A DNA stretch of 13,614 bases. Origin: Actinobacteria bacterium RBG_16_64_13. GTDB lineage: Bacteria; Actinomycetota; Thermoleophilia; RBG-16-64-13. The first letter of the stretch is position 1; every line of letters begins with the position of its first letter. Location of the stretch: NCBI GenBank assembly GCA_001768675.1, contig MELN01000070.1, positions 19,340 to 32,953 of the forward strand, in the 5' to 3' direction. The translations under genes were made by a program, and so were the position numbers. Shown here one piece after another: positions 1 through 6,264 of the stretch. Below the pieces are notes generated by a model. It was not told the origin of the DNA and searched no databases. It saw nothing but the letters and a program-made list of their open reading frames with translations.

Positions 1-81
1 GGCGGCTTCAGCGCCTACTTCGTGATGCTCTCCCCCGAGATACAGGACGACATCATCTATAGGAGCGAGCAGGGCTGCTAG
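1..81 (+). CDS. C-terminal end of an unidentified protein (5' truncated by window edge)
   Basis: Frame 1 is open from the first base and ends with TAG at 79-81, giving 26 residues that include SAYFVMLSPEIQDDIIYRSE. The reading is plausible coding sequence and lies 40 bp upstream of the first SnoaL-like gene on the same strand, so it may be the preceding gene of the same operon. Too little is visible to name a family. It could also be a chance open stretch. Confidence 0.45.
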   Translation, partial: GGFSAYFVMLSPEIQDDIIYRSEQGC

Positions 82-121
82 TAAACGAGGCGCGCCGGTC
101 CCCGGCGGCAAGGAGAGAGAC

Positions 122-550
122 GTGGTGAATGACGTCAGCACGAACAAGGACGTGGTGTCGCGCTTTTACGACGAAGTGTTCATCCGGCACGACATGAGCC
201 GGATCGACGACTACATGCGCGACGACTACATACAGCACAACGGGGATTGCCCTCAGGGCAAGGCCGGCTTTCTGGATTTCTTCGCCACCATATTCGCGGC
301 AGTGCCGGACTTCAGCTACACACTCAAGAAGATGGTGGCTGACGGCGACATGGTCGTGACCTACAGCACGACCACCGGCACGCACACGGGCGGCGAGTGG
401 CTCGGCCAGACGGCCACCGGGAACAAGCTGGAGTTCGACGTGGTGGACATCTTCCGGTTGCAGGACGGCAAGATCGCCGAGCATTGGGATGTCGCCGATA
501 CCTTCACCTTCTTCAGTCAGCTCGGCATCGTACACGATCGTAAGATGTGA
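122..550 (+). CDS. SnoaL-like / ester cyclase family protein (COG4922-type), copy A
   Basis: This 142-residue protein has the NTF2-like alpha+beta fold signature of predicted SnoaL-like proteins (COG4922). An N-terminal helix (NKDVVSRFYDEVF, about residues 8-20) is followed by the DDYIQHN box near residues 38-44, a GKAGF segment, and the C-terminal VVDIFRLQDGKIAEHWDV strand pair near 107-124. These cone-shaped domains bind small hydrophobic substrates; in polyketide SnoaL the family catalyses an aldol-type ring closure. The substrate here is unknown, and no signal peptide or TM segment is seen, so it is probably cytoplasmic. An AAGGAGAGA ribosome site at 110-118 serves GTG 122 (or GTG 125). 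The stop overlaps the region where copy B begins, so the two are co-transcribed. The family call is firm, the function is not. Confidence 0.85.
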   Translation: MVNDVSTNKDVVSRFYDEVFIRHDMSRIDDYMRDDYIQHNGDCPQGKAGFLDFFATIFAAVPDFSYTLKKMVADGDMVVTYSTTTGTHTGGEWLGQTATGNKLEFDVVDIFRLQDGKIAEHWDVADTFTFFSQLGIVHDRKM

Positions 551-561
551 GAGGCTCTTCG

Positions 562-990
562 ATGGTCCCGAACACAGCGGATACCGAGCGCAACAAGCAG
601 GCCGTGCGGGACTTCTATGAGGAGGTCTTCCACAAGCACGACCTAGGCGCGGTTGACCGGTTCATGCACGACGACTACATCCAGCACAACGCGGACTGTC
701 CCCAGGGCAAGGCAGGGTTTCTCGAGTTCCATAAGGGCTTTTTCACCGCGATCACCGACTTCCGCGCGACCATCAACCAGATCGTCGCCGAAGCCGACCG
801 GGTCTTTGTCTACAACACGATCACGGGCACCCACACAGGGTACGGCTTCCTCGACTATCCGCCGACCAACAACGAAATCCGGTTCGACACGGTCGACATG
901 TACCGCCTCCGGGACGGCAAGCTCTGTGAGCACTGGGACGTTGCGGATACGAGGGCGCTCTTCACGCAGGTGGGGGCCATTCGCCAGTAG
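562..990 (+). CDS. SnoaL-like / ester cyclase family protein (COG4922-type), copy B
   Basis: This is a paralogue of the gene just upstream, also 142 residues from the chosen ATG. It shares NK..V..FY.EVF, DDYIQHN.DCPQGKAGFL, TGTHTG and the DGK..EHWDVADT tail, so the pair arose by tandem duplication. The middle (about residues 60-100) has diverged most, which in this fold lines the pocket; different substrates are therefore possible, but that is inference. Start choice: a GTG at 547 would overlap the previous stop as GTGA but has no ribosome site in front. ATG 562 has GAGAGG at 549-554 with 7-base spacing and gives the same length as copy A, so it is preferred. No TM segment or signal peptide is seen. 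Confidence 0.85.
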   Translation: MVPNTADTERNKQAVRDFYEEVFHKHDLGAVDRFMHDDYIQHNADCPQGKAGFLEFHKGFFTAITDFRATINQIVAEADRVFVYNTITGTHTGYGFLDYPPTNNEIRFDTVDMYRLRDGKLCEHWDVADTRALFTQVGAIRQ

Positions 991-1473
991 ATAGCGCACC
1001 AAGGCCCTGCAACTCCGTGGGGTTTTGTTGTTCTGAGGCGGCATCTCGATCAGCCCTCCTCTCGCGAGGACCCTGTAGAAGCTGCGCTCTACCCCCGGTT
1101 CGCTGCGACCACGCCGATAACGGCATACGCACTTGAGGAGCCGATGGCCACGAAGCTCCGCGCCCTCTATCAGCGCCGAAAGGGTCGTGATCTCTACGAT
1201 CTGCTTGCCGTAGATCGCTGTCGTATGAAGCGCCTTTCCCATCACTCACAGGCAGGTAGGGTGCTCGGAATGACAGTAGACGTCCACGCCGTCGGTGCCG
1301 TGCGAGGCGCACAACACGGCGGTCGGAGACAACAACAACCTGCCAACATCTCTCCAACGCACCGGCCAGAACGGGCCCACACCCGCGTTCGGGGTCCTTT
1401 GGAGAAGTAGCCTGTTTGCAGCCAGGAAGGCAGCAGGCGGTGCTAGAAACTATGGCTATATCGTCTATGTCAC
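991..1473. other. Gene-free, degenerate stretch with mobile-element relics
   Basis: About 480 bp without a credible intact gene. The ORFs here show no family signature over their full length. Two things stand out: a plus-strand AbiEii-like fragment near 1081-1221, described separately, and a weak minus-strand resemblance near 1001-1110 to a DUF4338-type N-terminal domain (…RGGLIEMPPQ…). The stretch ends at a partial tRNA. I see no convincing terminator after the SnoaL-like pair. The content fits a decayed island next to a tRNA. Confidence 0.5.
1081..1221 (+). pseudogene. Fragment of an AbiEii/AbiGii-type nucleotidyltransferase toxin gene
   Basis: The plus frame through 1144 encodes a stretch containing ITAYALEEPMATKLRALY followed by QRRKGRDLYDLL (about 1117-1206). 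This matches the helix of AbiEii-family proteins, the toxin of type IV (AbiE) abortive-infection/toxin-antitoxin systems. In that family the usual text is a Leu-Glu-Glu pair, then an A.KLRALYQRRKGRDLFDL core, towards the C-terminal half. Homology fades on both sides: no nucleotidyltransferase GS/DxD motif is upstream, no cognate AbiEi antitoxin is nearby, and the frame continues into unrelated sequence. It is therefore a relic of roughly 30-45 codons, not a working toxin. Recognition is from memory of the family motif. Confidence 0.55.
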
Positions 1474-1475
1474 CA

Positions 1476-1520
1476 CTCATAACCCGAAGGTCACAGGTTC
1501 AAATCCTGTCCCCGCTACCA
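1476..1520 (+). other. 3' half of a CAU-anticodon tRNA (tRNA-Met-like); 5' half absent, att-like remnant
   Basis: The piece starts at the anticodon loop CTCATAA (1476-1482, anticodon CAT). It then has the 3' anticodon strand CCCGA, a 5-base variable loop AGGTC, and a perfect T arm (ACAGG at 1493-1497, loop TTCAAAT, CCTGT at 1505-1509). The acceptor strand CCCCGCT, A73 and an encoded CCA (1518-1520) complete it. The bases before 1476 (CACCA) cannot pair with CCCGA, and no D arm or acceptor 5' strand (expected AGCGGGG) lies upstream. It is thus a half gene. Tyrosine-recombinase elements commonly cross over in the anticodon loop and leave exactly such a half, so I read it as an old attachment site. 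Confidence 0.8.
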
Positions 1521-1562
1521 TACAGGAAAGGCCCGGAAATCCGGGCCTTCTTGCTTTCTCAA
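1505..1562 (+). repeat. Direct repeat copy 1: tRNA 3' end plus terminator
   Basis: The copy begins with 18 bases (1505-1522) identical to 2149-2166. After a short unequal spacer it shares the GAAAGGCCCGG…CCGGGCCTT hairpin and the tail TTGCTTTCTCA. The second copy is at 2149-2203. Together they bracket the GYD-domain gene. Confidence 0.8.
1528..1560 (+). terminator. Intrinsic terminator after the tRNA remnant
   Basis: A nine-base-pair stem AAGGCCCGG (1528-1536) / CCGGGCCTT (1541-1549) with an AAAT loop is followed by the T-rich tail CTTCTTGCTTTC. It was probably the terminator of the original tRNA transcript. Confidence 0.75.
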
Positions 1563-1688
1563 GAGAGTCGGCCCAAAGCGGGTACCTGGACTTGACAACG
1601 CTCTGCCGAGGGCTTTGGCTCGTCCGGACCTGTGTTCCCCCGCCCCCGTCGGCTCGACGGAAGCACCTGCCCGCCGCCAGCAGGGGTT

Positions 1689-1712
1689 CGGCGCCGTGGC
1701 GCCGTTTTGTTT
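1689..1712 (+). terminator. Putative intrinsic terminator without an obvious gene upstream
   Basis: The six-base-pair stem CGGCGC (1689-1694) / GCGCCG (1699-1704) has loop CGTG and is followed directly by TTTTGTTT. No ORF with family support ends before it. It could close a small untranslated transcript from 1560-1690, act as a leader attenuator for the GYD gene 75 bp downstream, or be a relic. Confidence 0.5.
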
Positions 1713-1786
1713 AGTGACCCACCCTTATCAGGAACAAGCCTTTCAGGAAGACCGCGAGAACTCGCACGGCTGAAAGGGGAATGTCA

Positions 1787-2074
1787 ATGCCCAGTTATGT
1801 TCTTCTCGTCAACCTCACCGACAACGGCCGCAAGACCATCCGGGACAACCCGAACCGCATCAGAGAAGTGAATGCCGAGATGAAGGCCATGGGCGTCACT
1901 ATCAAGGACCAATACGCCCTCTTCGGCCCGTACGACTTCATCAGCATCTTGGAGGCGCCGGACGACGGAGTGCTCGCCAACGCTCTGATTCAACTCGCTT
2001 CTCGGGGGACTGCCACGACGATGACTCTTCCCGCCACACCCACCGAAGAATGGGTCAAGAGACTAGTAGGCTGA
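1787..2074 (+). CDS. GYD-domain protein
   Basis: A 95-residue protein matching the GYD family (PF08734) end to end. It has MPSYVLLVNLTDNGRKTI at the N-terminus, VKA..GV.IKDQYALFGPYDFISILEAPDD in the middle (the family's G-x-Y/F-D box is GPYDF), and a TTMTLPATPTEEWVK end. GYD proteins are small ferredoxin-like alpha/beta folds; their biochemical role is not established. An ATG at 1781 is also in frame, but the ribosome site AAAGGGGA (1773-1780) would touch it. ATG 1787 has proper spacing of about 7 and gives the normal family start, so it is preferred. The gene stands alone between two 'tRNA 3' end + terminator' repeats, each pointing the same way, and forms a closed transcription cassette. 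It is cytoplasmic by sequence. Confidence 0.9.
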   Translation: MPSYVLLVNLTDNGRKTIRDNPNRIREVNAEMKAMGVTIKDQYALFGPYDFISILEAPDDGVLANALIQLASRGTATTMTLPATPTEEWVKRLVG

Positions 2075-2148
2075 GACCGGGGTGCAATGAACCCGGTCTT
2101 GCCCACAAGCTGCCCACGGAAGGGATCGGAGAGTGGTCTCTGCTCGTT

Positions 2149-2203
2149 CCTGTCCCCGCTACCATATGAAAGGCCCGGATTTCCGGGCCTTTTGCTTTCT
2201 CAG
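2149..2203 (+). repeat. Direct repeat copy 2: tRNA 3' end plus terminator
   Basis: Bases 2149-2166 are identical to 1505-1522 (end of T stem, acceptor strand, CCA and two more bases). The hairpin and tail that follow match copy 1 except for a reversed loop (ATTT against AAAT) and a few indels. The sequence before 2149 no longer resembles a tRNA, so only the last 16 bases of the tRNA are retained here. Confidence 0.8.
2169..2193 (+). terminator. Intrinsic terminator after the GYD gene
   Basis: The ten-base-pair stem AAAGGCCCGG (2169-2178) / CCGGGCCTTT (2183-2192) has loop ATTT and tail TTTTGCTTTC. It is the stronger of the two repeated terminators and lies about 95 bp after the GYD stop codon. 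Confidence 0.8.
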
Positions 2204-2277
2204 GCGCTGCCGTCCCGAGGCCCCAAGAAGACCGATGCGCCGGCGCTTTGCCAACGAAATGACGAAAAGGTGATCGA

Positions 2278-3678
2278 ATGACAGCGCAGTCTCCGTGCAA
2301 GACGATCCTCGAAACGGCGCGAGAGATAAGAGTACTAAGAGAGGCCGATGTCGTGGTGGTCGGCGGTGGACCCGGCGGTTTCGCTTCGGCCATATCCGCG
2401 GCCAGATCCGGGGCCAAGACGGTTCTCATCGAGCGGTATGGTCACCTTGGCGGAATGGCTACGGGCGGCCTGGTCAACATCTTTCCGAATCTCAGCGACA
2501 TAAGTGGAAAGCAGCACATCTTCGGCCTGAACCAGGAGATCATCGACCGGATGAAGGCCAAGAACGCCGCCTTCTGCCCCGATGAAGAAGACCTTGGAAC
2601 AACCGACAGCAAGGTGCTCGAGCACTACCTGAACGCAAACATGGGCTGGTTCTACGTGCGCCAGGATCCTAACATCGGCGGACGGGAAAGGTTGCTCTAT
2701 ACCGCCGTCTTGGATCCCGAAGTGCTCAAGGCCGAACTCAACGACATGGTGATGGAAGCCGGAGTCGACCTGCTGCTCCACTCGTGGGGAACCCGTCCGA
2801 TCATGGAAGGGAACACGGTCAAAGGTGTCTTCTTCGAAAGCAAGTCGGGGCGGCAGGCGATACTCGCCAAGGTGGTCATCGACTCGACGGGTGATGGGGA
2901 CATCTTTGTTGGAGCCGGAGCGGAATTCGATGACGAACTCCAAAGCAACTTCCGGACCGCGCTCGCCTTCAGTTTCTGGATTGCAAACGTCGACACAAGC
3001 AGGTTGGAGGACTTCCGGAAATCACATCCGGACAAGTTCGCCCTTCTGATGCGGGATCTCACGGAGAAGGGCGGCCATTCCTTCTATTTCACGGGCCTCT
3101 TGCAGAACCAGGAGGGTGTCCTCTGGTTTCACCCGATGCACGTGAAGCAAGTGGCCTCCGACGCCATGGACGTCGAAGAGTTGACACGCTGGAACGTGCT
3201 GGGCCGCAGGGGAGCGCAGATCACCTACGAATTCTTGCGGGAGCACGTACCCGGATGCGAGAAGTGCTTCATCATGCAGACGGCGCCGCAGTTGGGAACT
3301 CAAGGCGGCCGGCGCGTTATCGGCGAGTACATCCTCACTCCCAGCGACATGGAATCGGACGAAGTGTTCGCCGATACGATCGTGATTCTGGCCAATAACG
3401 ACAACGGCGAGATATCGGCGAGACATCCTTGCATCTGTGTTCCGTACCGATGCCTTGTGCCACTCAAGATCGACGGCCTGCTGGTCGCGTGCCGCGCGTT
3501 CTCGTCGAAGGCAAGCGTCAATCAATGGTTCAACATCATCCCGCACTGCATCGCGTACGGCCAGGCCGCGGGCACGGCCGCGGCGCTCGCAGTCAGGGCA
3601 GGGATTCAACCGCGCAGAGTCGACTACAAGGAACTGCAGGCGAACCTGAGAAAGCAAGGAGTGAAACTGCCTGAGTGA
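2278..3678 (+). CDS. FAD-dependent oxidoreductase (PF12831 FAD_oxidored family)
   Basis: A 466-residue flavoprotein. The N-terminal Rossmann motif VVVGGGPGGFASAISAA spans about residues 26-42, and the acidic residue that binds the FAD ribose is E52 in VLIERYGHLGG. The GGMATGGLV box follows at 58-66. IDSTGDGD (201-208), RRVIGEYILT near 340, and a C-terminal second FAD contact (HCIAYGQAAGTAAALAVRAG) complete the family pattern. Members are putative dehydrogenases or reductases of organic substrates; the substrate cannot be read from the sequence. No signal peptide is seen, so it is cytoplasmic. ATG 2278 is preceded by AAAAGGTGAT at 2265-2274. It stands alone: a terminator lies upstream, and downstream is the convergent acetyl-CoA synthetase-like gene. 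Family call firm, reaction unknown. Confidence 0.9.
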   Translation: MTAQSPCKTILETAREIRVLREADVVVVGGGPGGFASAISAARSGAKTVLIERYGHLGGMATGGLVNIFPNLSDISGKQHIFGLNQEIIDRMKAKNAAFCPDEEDLGTTDSKVLEHYLNANMGWFYVRQDPNIGGRERLLYTAVLDPEVLKAELNDMVMEAGVDLLLHSWGTRPIMEGNTVKGVFFESKSGRQAILAKVVIDSTGDGDIFVGAGAEFDDELQSNFRTALAFSFWIANVDTSRLEDFRKSHPDKFALLMRDLTEKGGHSFYFTGLLQNQEGVLWFHPMHVKQVASDAMDVEELTRWNVLGRRGAQITYEFLREHVPGCEKCFIMQTAPQLGTQGGRRVIGEYILTPSDMESDEVFADTIVILANNDNGEISARHPCICVPYRCLVPLKIDGLLVACRAFSSKASVNQWFNIIPHCIAYGQAAGTAAALAVRAGIQPRRVDYKELQANLRKQGVKLPE

Positions 3679-3763
3679 CCAAGAGCGCGGGGCCTTGAAG
3701 ATGCCGCAGCGCCCCCCGCCTGTCGGACCAAGGGAGCGCGCCAGCTCGGAACACCCATCTTCT

Positions 3764-5515
3764 CTAGTCCTCCTCCAGAGTGCTGGTGTCCCCTTCCGGA
3801 AGACCGAGTTCGCGAGCCTTGAGCAGACGACGCATGATCTTTCCGCTTCGGGTTTTTGGCAGGGAGGGCAGGAACTCGATCTCCCTCGGGGCTATCCCCG
3901 CAGCCATTCTCTCGCGGGCAAAACCCATGATCTCGCTTCTCAACTTCTGCGAAGGCTCGAACCCGTCCTTCAGGGCCACAAAGGCTTTGACGACTTCCAT
4001 GGCAATCGGATCGGGTTTGCCGATCACCCCTGCCTCGGCCACGGCTGGGTGCCCGATCAGGACGCTTTCCACCTCGAAGGGCCCGACCAGATGCCCCGCG
4101 GTGTTGATGACATCGTCTTCCCGCCCCACGAACCAGTAGTAGCCGTCTTGATCAACTCGGGCTCGATCTCCCGTGATGTACCAGCCCTTGCGGAAGCGGG
4201 AATTGTATCTCTCTGAGTCCCTCCAGTAGGTACGGAACATCGACGGCCAGCCGGGACGGATCGCCAGGTGCCCTTCCGTTCCCACAGGCAATCGGACGTA
4301 GTCGTCGTCAAGGATGGCAGCTTCGACGCCGGGGATCGGCTTTCCCATGGACCCGGGACGAACATCCATGGCAGGGTAATTGGCGATGAGGATGGCCCCG
4401 GTCTCGGTCTGCCACCAATTGTCGTGGATCGCCTGTTGGAACACAGGGAGGCCCCACATGATGGCCTCCGGGTTGAGGGGCTCGCCGACGCTGAGGATGT
4501 GGCGGAGGCTGGAGAGATCGTGCCGCTTGGGCACGTCCGTCCCAGCCTTCATCAACATGCGGATCGCGGTAGGGGCGGTGTACCATACCGTGACTCCATG
4601 TTTTTCGATCACTTCATACCAGGCGCTTGCTCTGAACCCCCCCTCGTAGATCACCTGGGTGACACCGTTACTCCAAGGGGCGAGGATGCCGTAGGAAGTA
4701 CCCGTGACCCAGCCCGGGTCTGCGGTACACCAATAGATATCGTCCTCATGCAGGTCTAGGACCCATTTCCCGGTGGCATATTGCTGCACAATAGCGTGGT
4801 GACAGTGCACGGCGCCTTTGGGCTTGCCGGTCGTCCCTGATGTGTAGTGCATGACCGAGTGGTCATACATGGTGGTCTCAACGATCTCCCATTCTGATGA
4901 CGCCTCGGACATGAGGGCTTCGTAACTCAGATCGCCCTCCGCGAGGGGACTTGGATCCCGCGACGCCGTGTTCGCGACGATGACATGCCGTAGCTGTTGC
5001 AGATCGGGAATGACCTCGGCGATGCGGCGGCGCAGCCCCGGCTGGGTGACGAGGATCTTGGCCCCGCTGTCGAGCAGGCGATCTTTGACCGGCTCGGGGC
5101 CGAAAGCGGAGAACAGTGGGCCCACGACTGCCCCCACCTTCAGTCCTCCGAAGAAGGCGACATAGAGTTCCGGCACCCGCTCCATGAGCATGAAGACGCG
5201 ATCCCCCTTCTCCACCCCAAGCCCGTTAAGCACATTCGCGAATTTGTCGCTCTCCCTCTTGAGTTCGGCAAAGGTGTAGGTCTCCACCTCTCCGTTCTTG
5301 CCTTCCCACACCAGGGCCTTCTTCCCTTGATTGGGGCCGAGGGCATGGCGATCGATGCACTCGTAGGCCTTGTTGAGAAAACCGCCCGGCAGCCAGTCCA
5401 ACTCCTTCTGGACCGTTTCCCAGATGGCCGCATCGTGGGGATCCCCGGGATCGGGCAAACGAGGCTTCACCCGGGACTCGTCCGGCTTGGGTTTGCGAAT
5501 GACCTGGTAGTCCAC
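3764..5515 (-). CDS. acsA: Acetyl-CoA synthetase-like AMP-forming acyl-CoA ligase
   Basis: A 583-residue ANL-superfamily enzyme, close in length to the short AcsA type (about 570) rather than the 650-residue Acs. It activates a short-chain acid, most likely acetate, with ATP to the acyl-AMP and then to acyl-CoA. Visible motifs: phosphate loop YTSGTTGKPKGAVH (224-237), WWQTETG (367-373) with the tryptophan that limits the acyl pocket in acetate enzymes, YITGDRARVDQDGYYW (446-461), GREDDVINTAGHLVGPFEVE (464-483), and C-terminal PKTRSGKIMRR with the catalytic, acetylation-controlled lysine K559. The start is GTG at 5513-5515, with a GGGGGC purine stretch just upstream on the minus strand. The gene is convergent with the FAD oxidoreductase. 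A close relative acting on propionate cannot be excluded. Cytoplasmic. Confidence 0.9.
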   Translation of the reverse strand: MDYQVIRKPKPDESRVKPRLPDPGDPHDAAIWETVQKELDWLPGGFLNKAYECIDRHALGPNQGKKALVWEGKNGEVETYTFAELKRESDKFANVLNGLGVEKGDRVFMLMERVPELYVAFFGGLKVGAVVGPLFSAFGPEPVKDRLLDSGAKILVTQPGLRRRIAEVIPDLQQLRHVIVANTASRDPSPLAEGDLSYEALMSEASSEWEIVETTMYDHSVMHYTSGTTGKPKGAVHCHHAIVQQYATGKWVLDLHEDDIYWCTADPGWVTGTSYGILAPWSNGVTQVIYEGGFRASAWYEVIEKHGVTVWYTAPTAIRMLMKAGTDVPKRHDLSSLRHILSVGEPLNPEAIMWGLPVFQQAIHDNWWQTETGAILIANYPAMDVRPGSMGKPIPGVEAAILDDDYVRLPVGTEGHLAIRPGWPSMFRTYWRDSERYNSRFRKGWYITGDRARVDQDGYYWFVGREDDVINTAGHLVGPFEVESVLIGHPAVAEAGVIGKPDPIAMEVVKAFVALKDGFEPSQKLRSEIMGFARERMAAGIAPREIEFLPSLPKTRSGKIMRRLLKARELGLPEGDTSTLEED

Positions 5516-5736
5516 TTCTTGCCCCCATTAACGGTGCACTGACATCGACCAACAGCAACGAGCAAGTACCCCATTTCCGCGGCCCATAACCCGAAGGTCG
5601 CGGGTTCGAATCCTGGCCGCCTGACCAGCCACAAGACTGGCCACGAGACTGATTCGGTGCCGATTACCGCACCGTAGACTCGCGGCAGGACCGGAACCCG
5701 CGGTCGGCATGTCTAATCGACCAGAGGAGATCCGCA
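5516..5736. other. Divergent intergenic region between the ligase and the DUF4386 relic
   Basis: No gene here. It must hold the promoter of the minus-strand ligase, but I see no convincing -35/-10 pair. The main content is a degenerate tRNA 3' half at 5583-5627, entered separately. A GAGGAGAT ribosome site at about 5722-5729 belongs to the broken DUF4386 gene. Confidence 0.5.
5583..5627 (+). other. Degenerate 3' half of a CAU-anticodon tRNA (second half-tRNA in the window)
   Basis: It contains the same 15 bases CATAACCCGAAGGTC (5585-5599) as the remnant at 1478-1492. A T arm follows: GCGGG (5600-5604), loop TTCGAAT, CCTGG (5612-5616) with one mismatch and one G-T pair. Then come a seven-base acceptor-like strand CCGCCTG, A, and CCA at 5625-5627. 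The preceding CGCGG cannot form an anticodon stem with CCCGA, and no D arm is upstream. So it is again a 3' half only, older than the copy near 1500 or from a different isoacceptor. Confidence 0.65.
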
Positions 5737-6211
5737 ATGTCTTCCGGTAACACCGATCATGCTTCAAGCACGCACCTAGGTACCGCGAGGATCGCGGGGG
5801 CACTCTTCATAATCGCGACCGCCGCGACCCTACTGAGCCTTGCTTTCTTGGGATCAGTCGGCAGTCCGGAATATCTCACCAAGATCGCTGAGAACGAAGG
5901 TCAGGTGGCACTGGGCGTACTCTTTCGCCTGATTGCGGCGTTTGCGTCCGCCGCCATTGCCATCTCGCTCTATCCGGTTCTCAGAAGATACCGGCAAGGT
6001 CTGGCCCTTGGCGCCGTCGGTTTCAGGGTCATCGAGGGTGTCTTCTATGCACTTGGTACGGTCAGCGTTCTGCTGCTGCTGACGCTGAGCCAGGAATTCG
6101 GATATCCCGATCGGTCTGCAGGAAATGGTTCTGGCTGTCTGGCTGATAGTCAAAGGCTTCCGCCCGTCCTCAGTCGCGACCGGGTCTGCCGTACTCCCAT
6201 CTAGCGAGTAG
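5737..6211 (+). pseudogene. DUF4386 family membrane protein, broken by internal deletion and frame change
   Basis: The first part (about 120 codons from ATG 5737, with GAGGAGAT upstream) has DUF4386 features. TM1 is in ARIAGALFIIATAATLLSLA, then VALGVLFRLIAAFASAAIAI, the P.LRRY…LALGAVGFRVIEG box, and a further hydrophobic helix LGTVSVLLLLTLS. After about 6100 the frame yields polar residues and stops at 6204. The +1 frame from 6110 gives IGLQEMVLAVWLIVKGFRPS and ends at TAG 6209-6211, which reads as the normal C-terminal helix and tail of this family. About 80-100 residues expected between the two parts are missing. The gene therefore has an internal deletion whose join also changes frame. 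Family members are multi-pass proteins of unknown function. Confidence 0.7.
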
Positions 6212-6240
6212 CCCCCTCGGAGCGACTCCTCGGGGGCTAC
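6208..6240. terminator. Hairpin between convergent genes
   Basis: A nine-base-pair outer stem GTAGCCCCC (6208-6216) / GGGGGCTAC (6232-6240), a two-by-two internal loop, and inner stem GGAG/CTCC with loop CGA. It starts at the stop of the DUF4386 relic and ends 25 bp before the stop of the minus-strand SHOCT gene. It could serve both directions, but neither side has a T run, so it may be a barrier hairpin rather than a classical intrinsic terminator. Confidence 0.55.
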
Positions 6241-6264
6241 GTGCGGTGCAGACCTGTGATTCTG

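Noticed and set aside
1476..1520. Intact tRNA gene
   Set aside because: No D arm, no 5' acceptor strand and no 5' anticodon strand upstream; only the 3' half exists. The same holds at 5583-5627.
1592..1620. Consensus-like -35 box TTGACA
   Set aside because: At 17-bp spacing the -10 position reads TTGGCT, a poor match; not enough to call a promoter.
1295..1714. 139-codon open frame across the half-tRNA
   Set aside because: Its middle (THNPKVTGSNPVPAT) is simply the translation of the tRNA T arm and acceptor end; no start signal and no family match.
3679..3763. Terminator between the convergent FAD and ligase genes
   Set aside because: GCGGGG and CCCCGC can pair, but only with a loop over 20 bases and without a T run; too weak to list.
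3695..4216. Plus-strand ORFs opposite the acyl-CoA ligase (also 4268-4759 and 4997-5542)
   Set aside because: Antisense shadows of a conserved enzyme in GC-rich DNA; no motifs or start signals.
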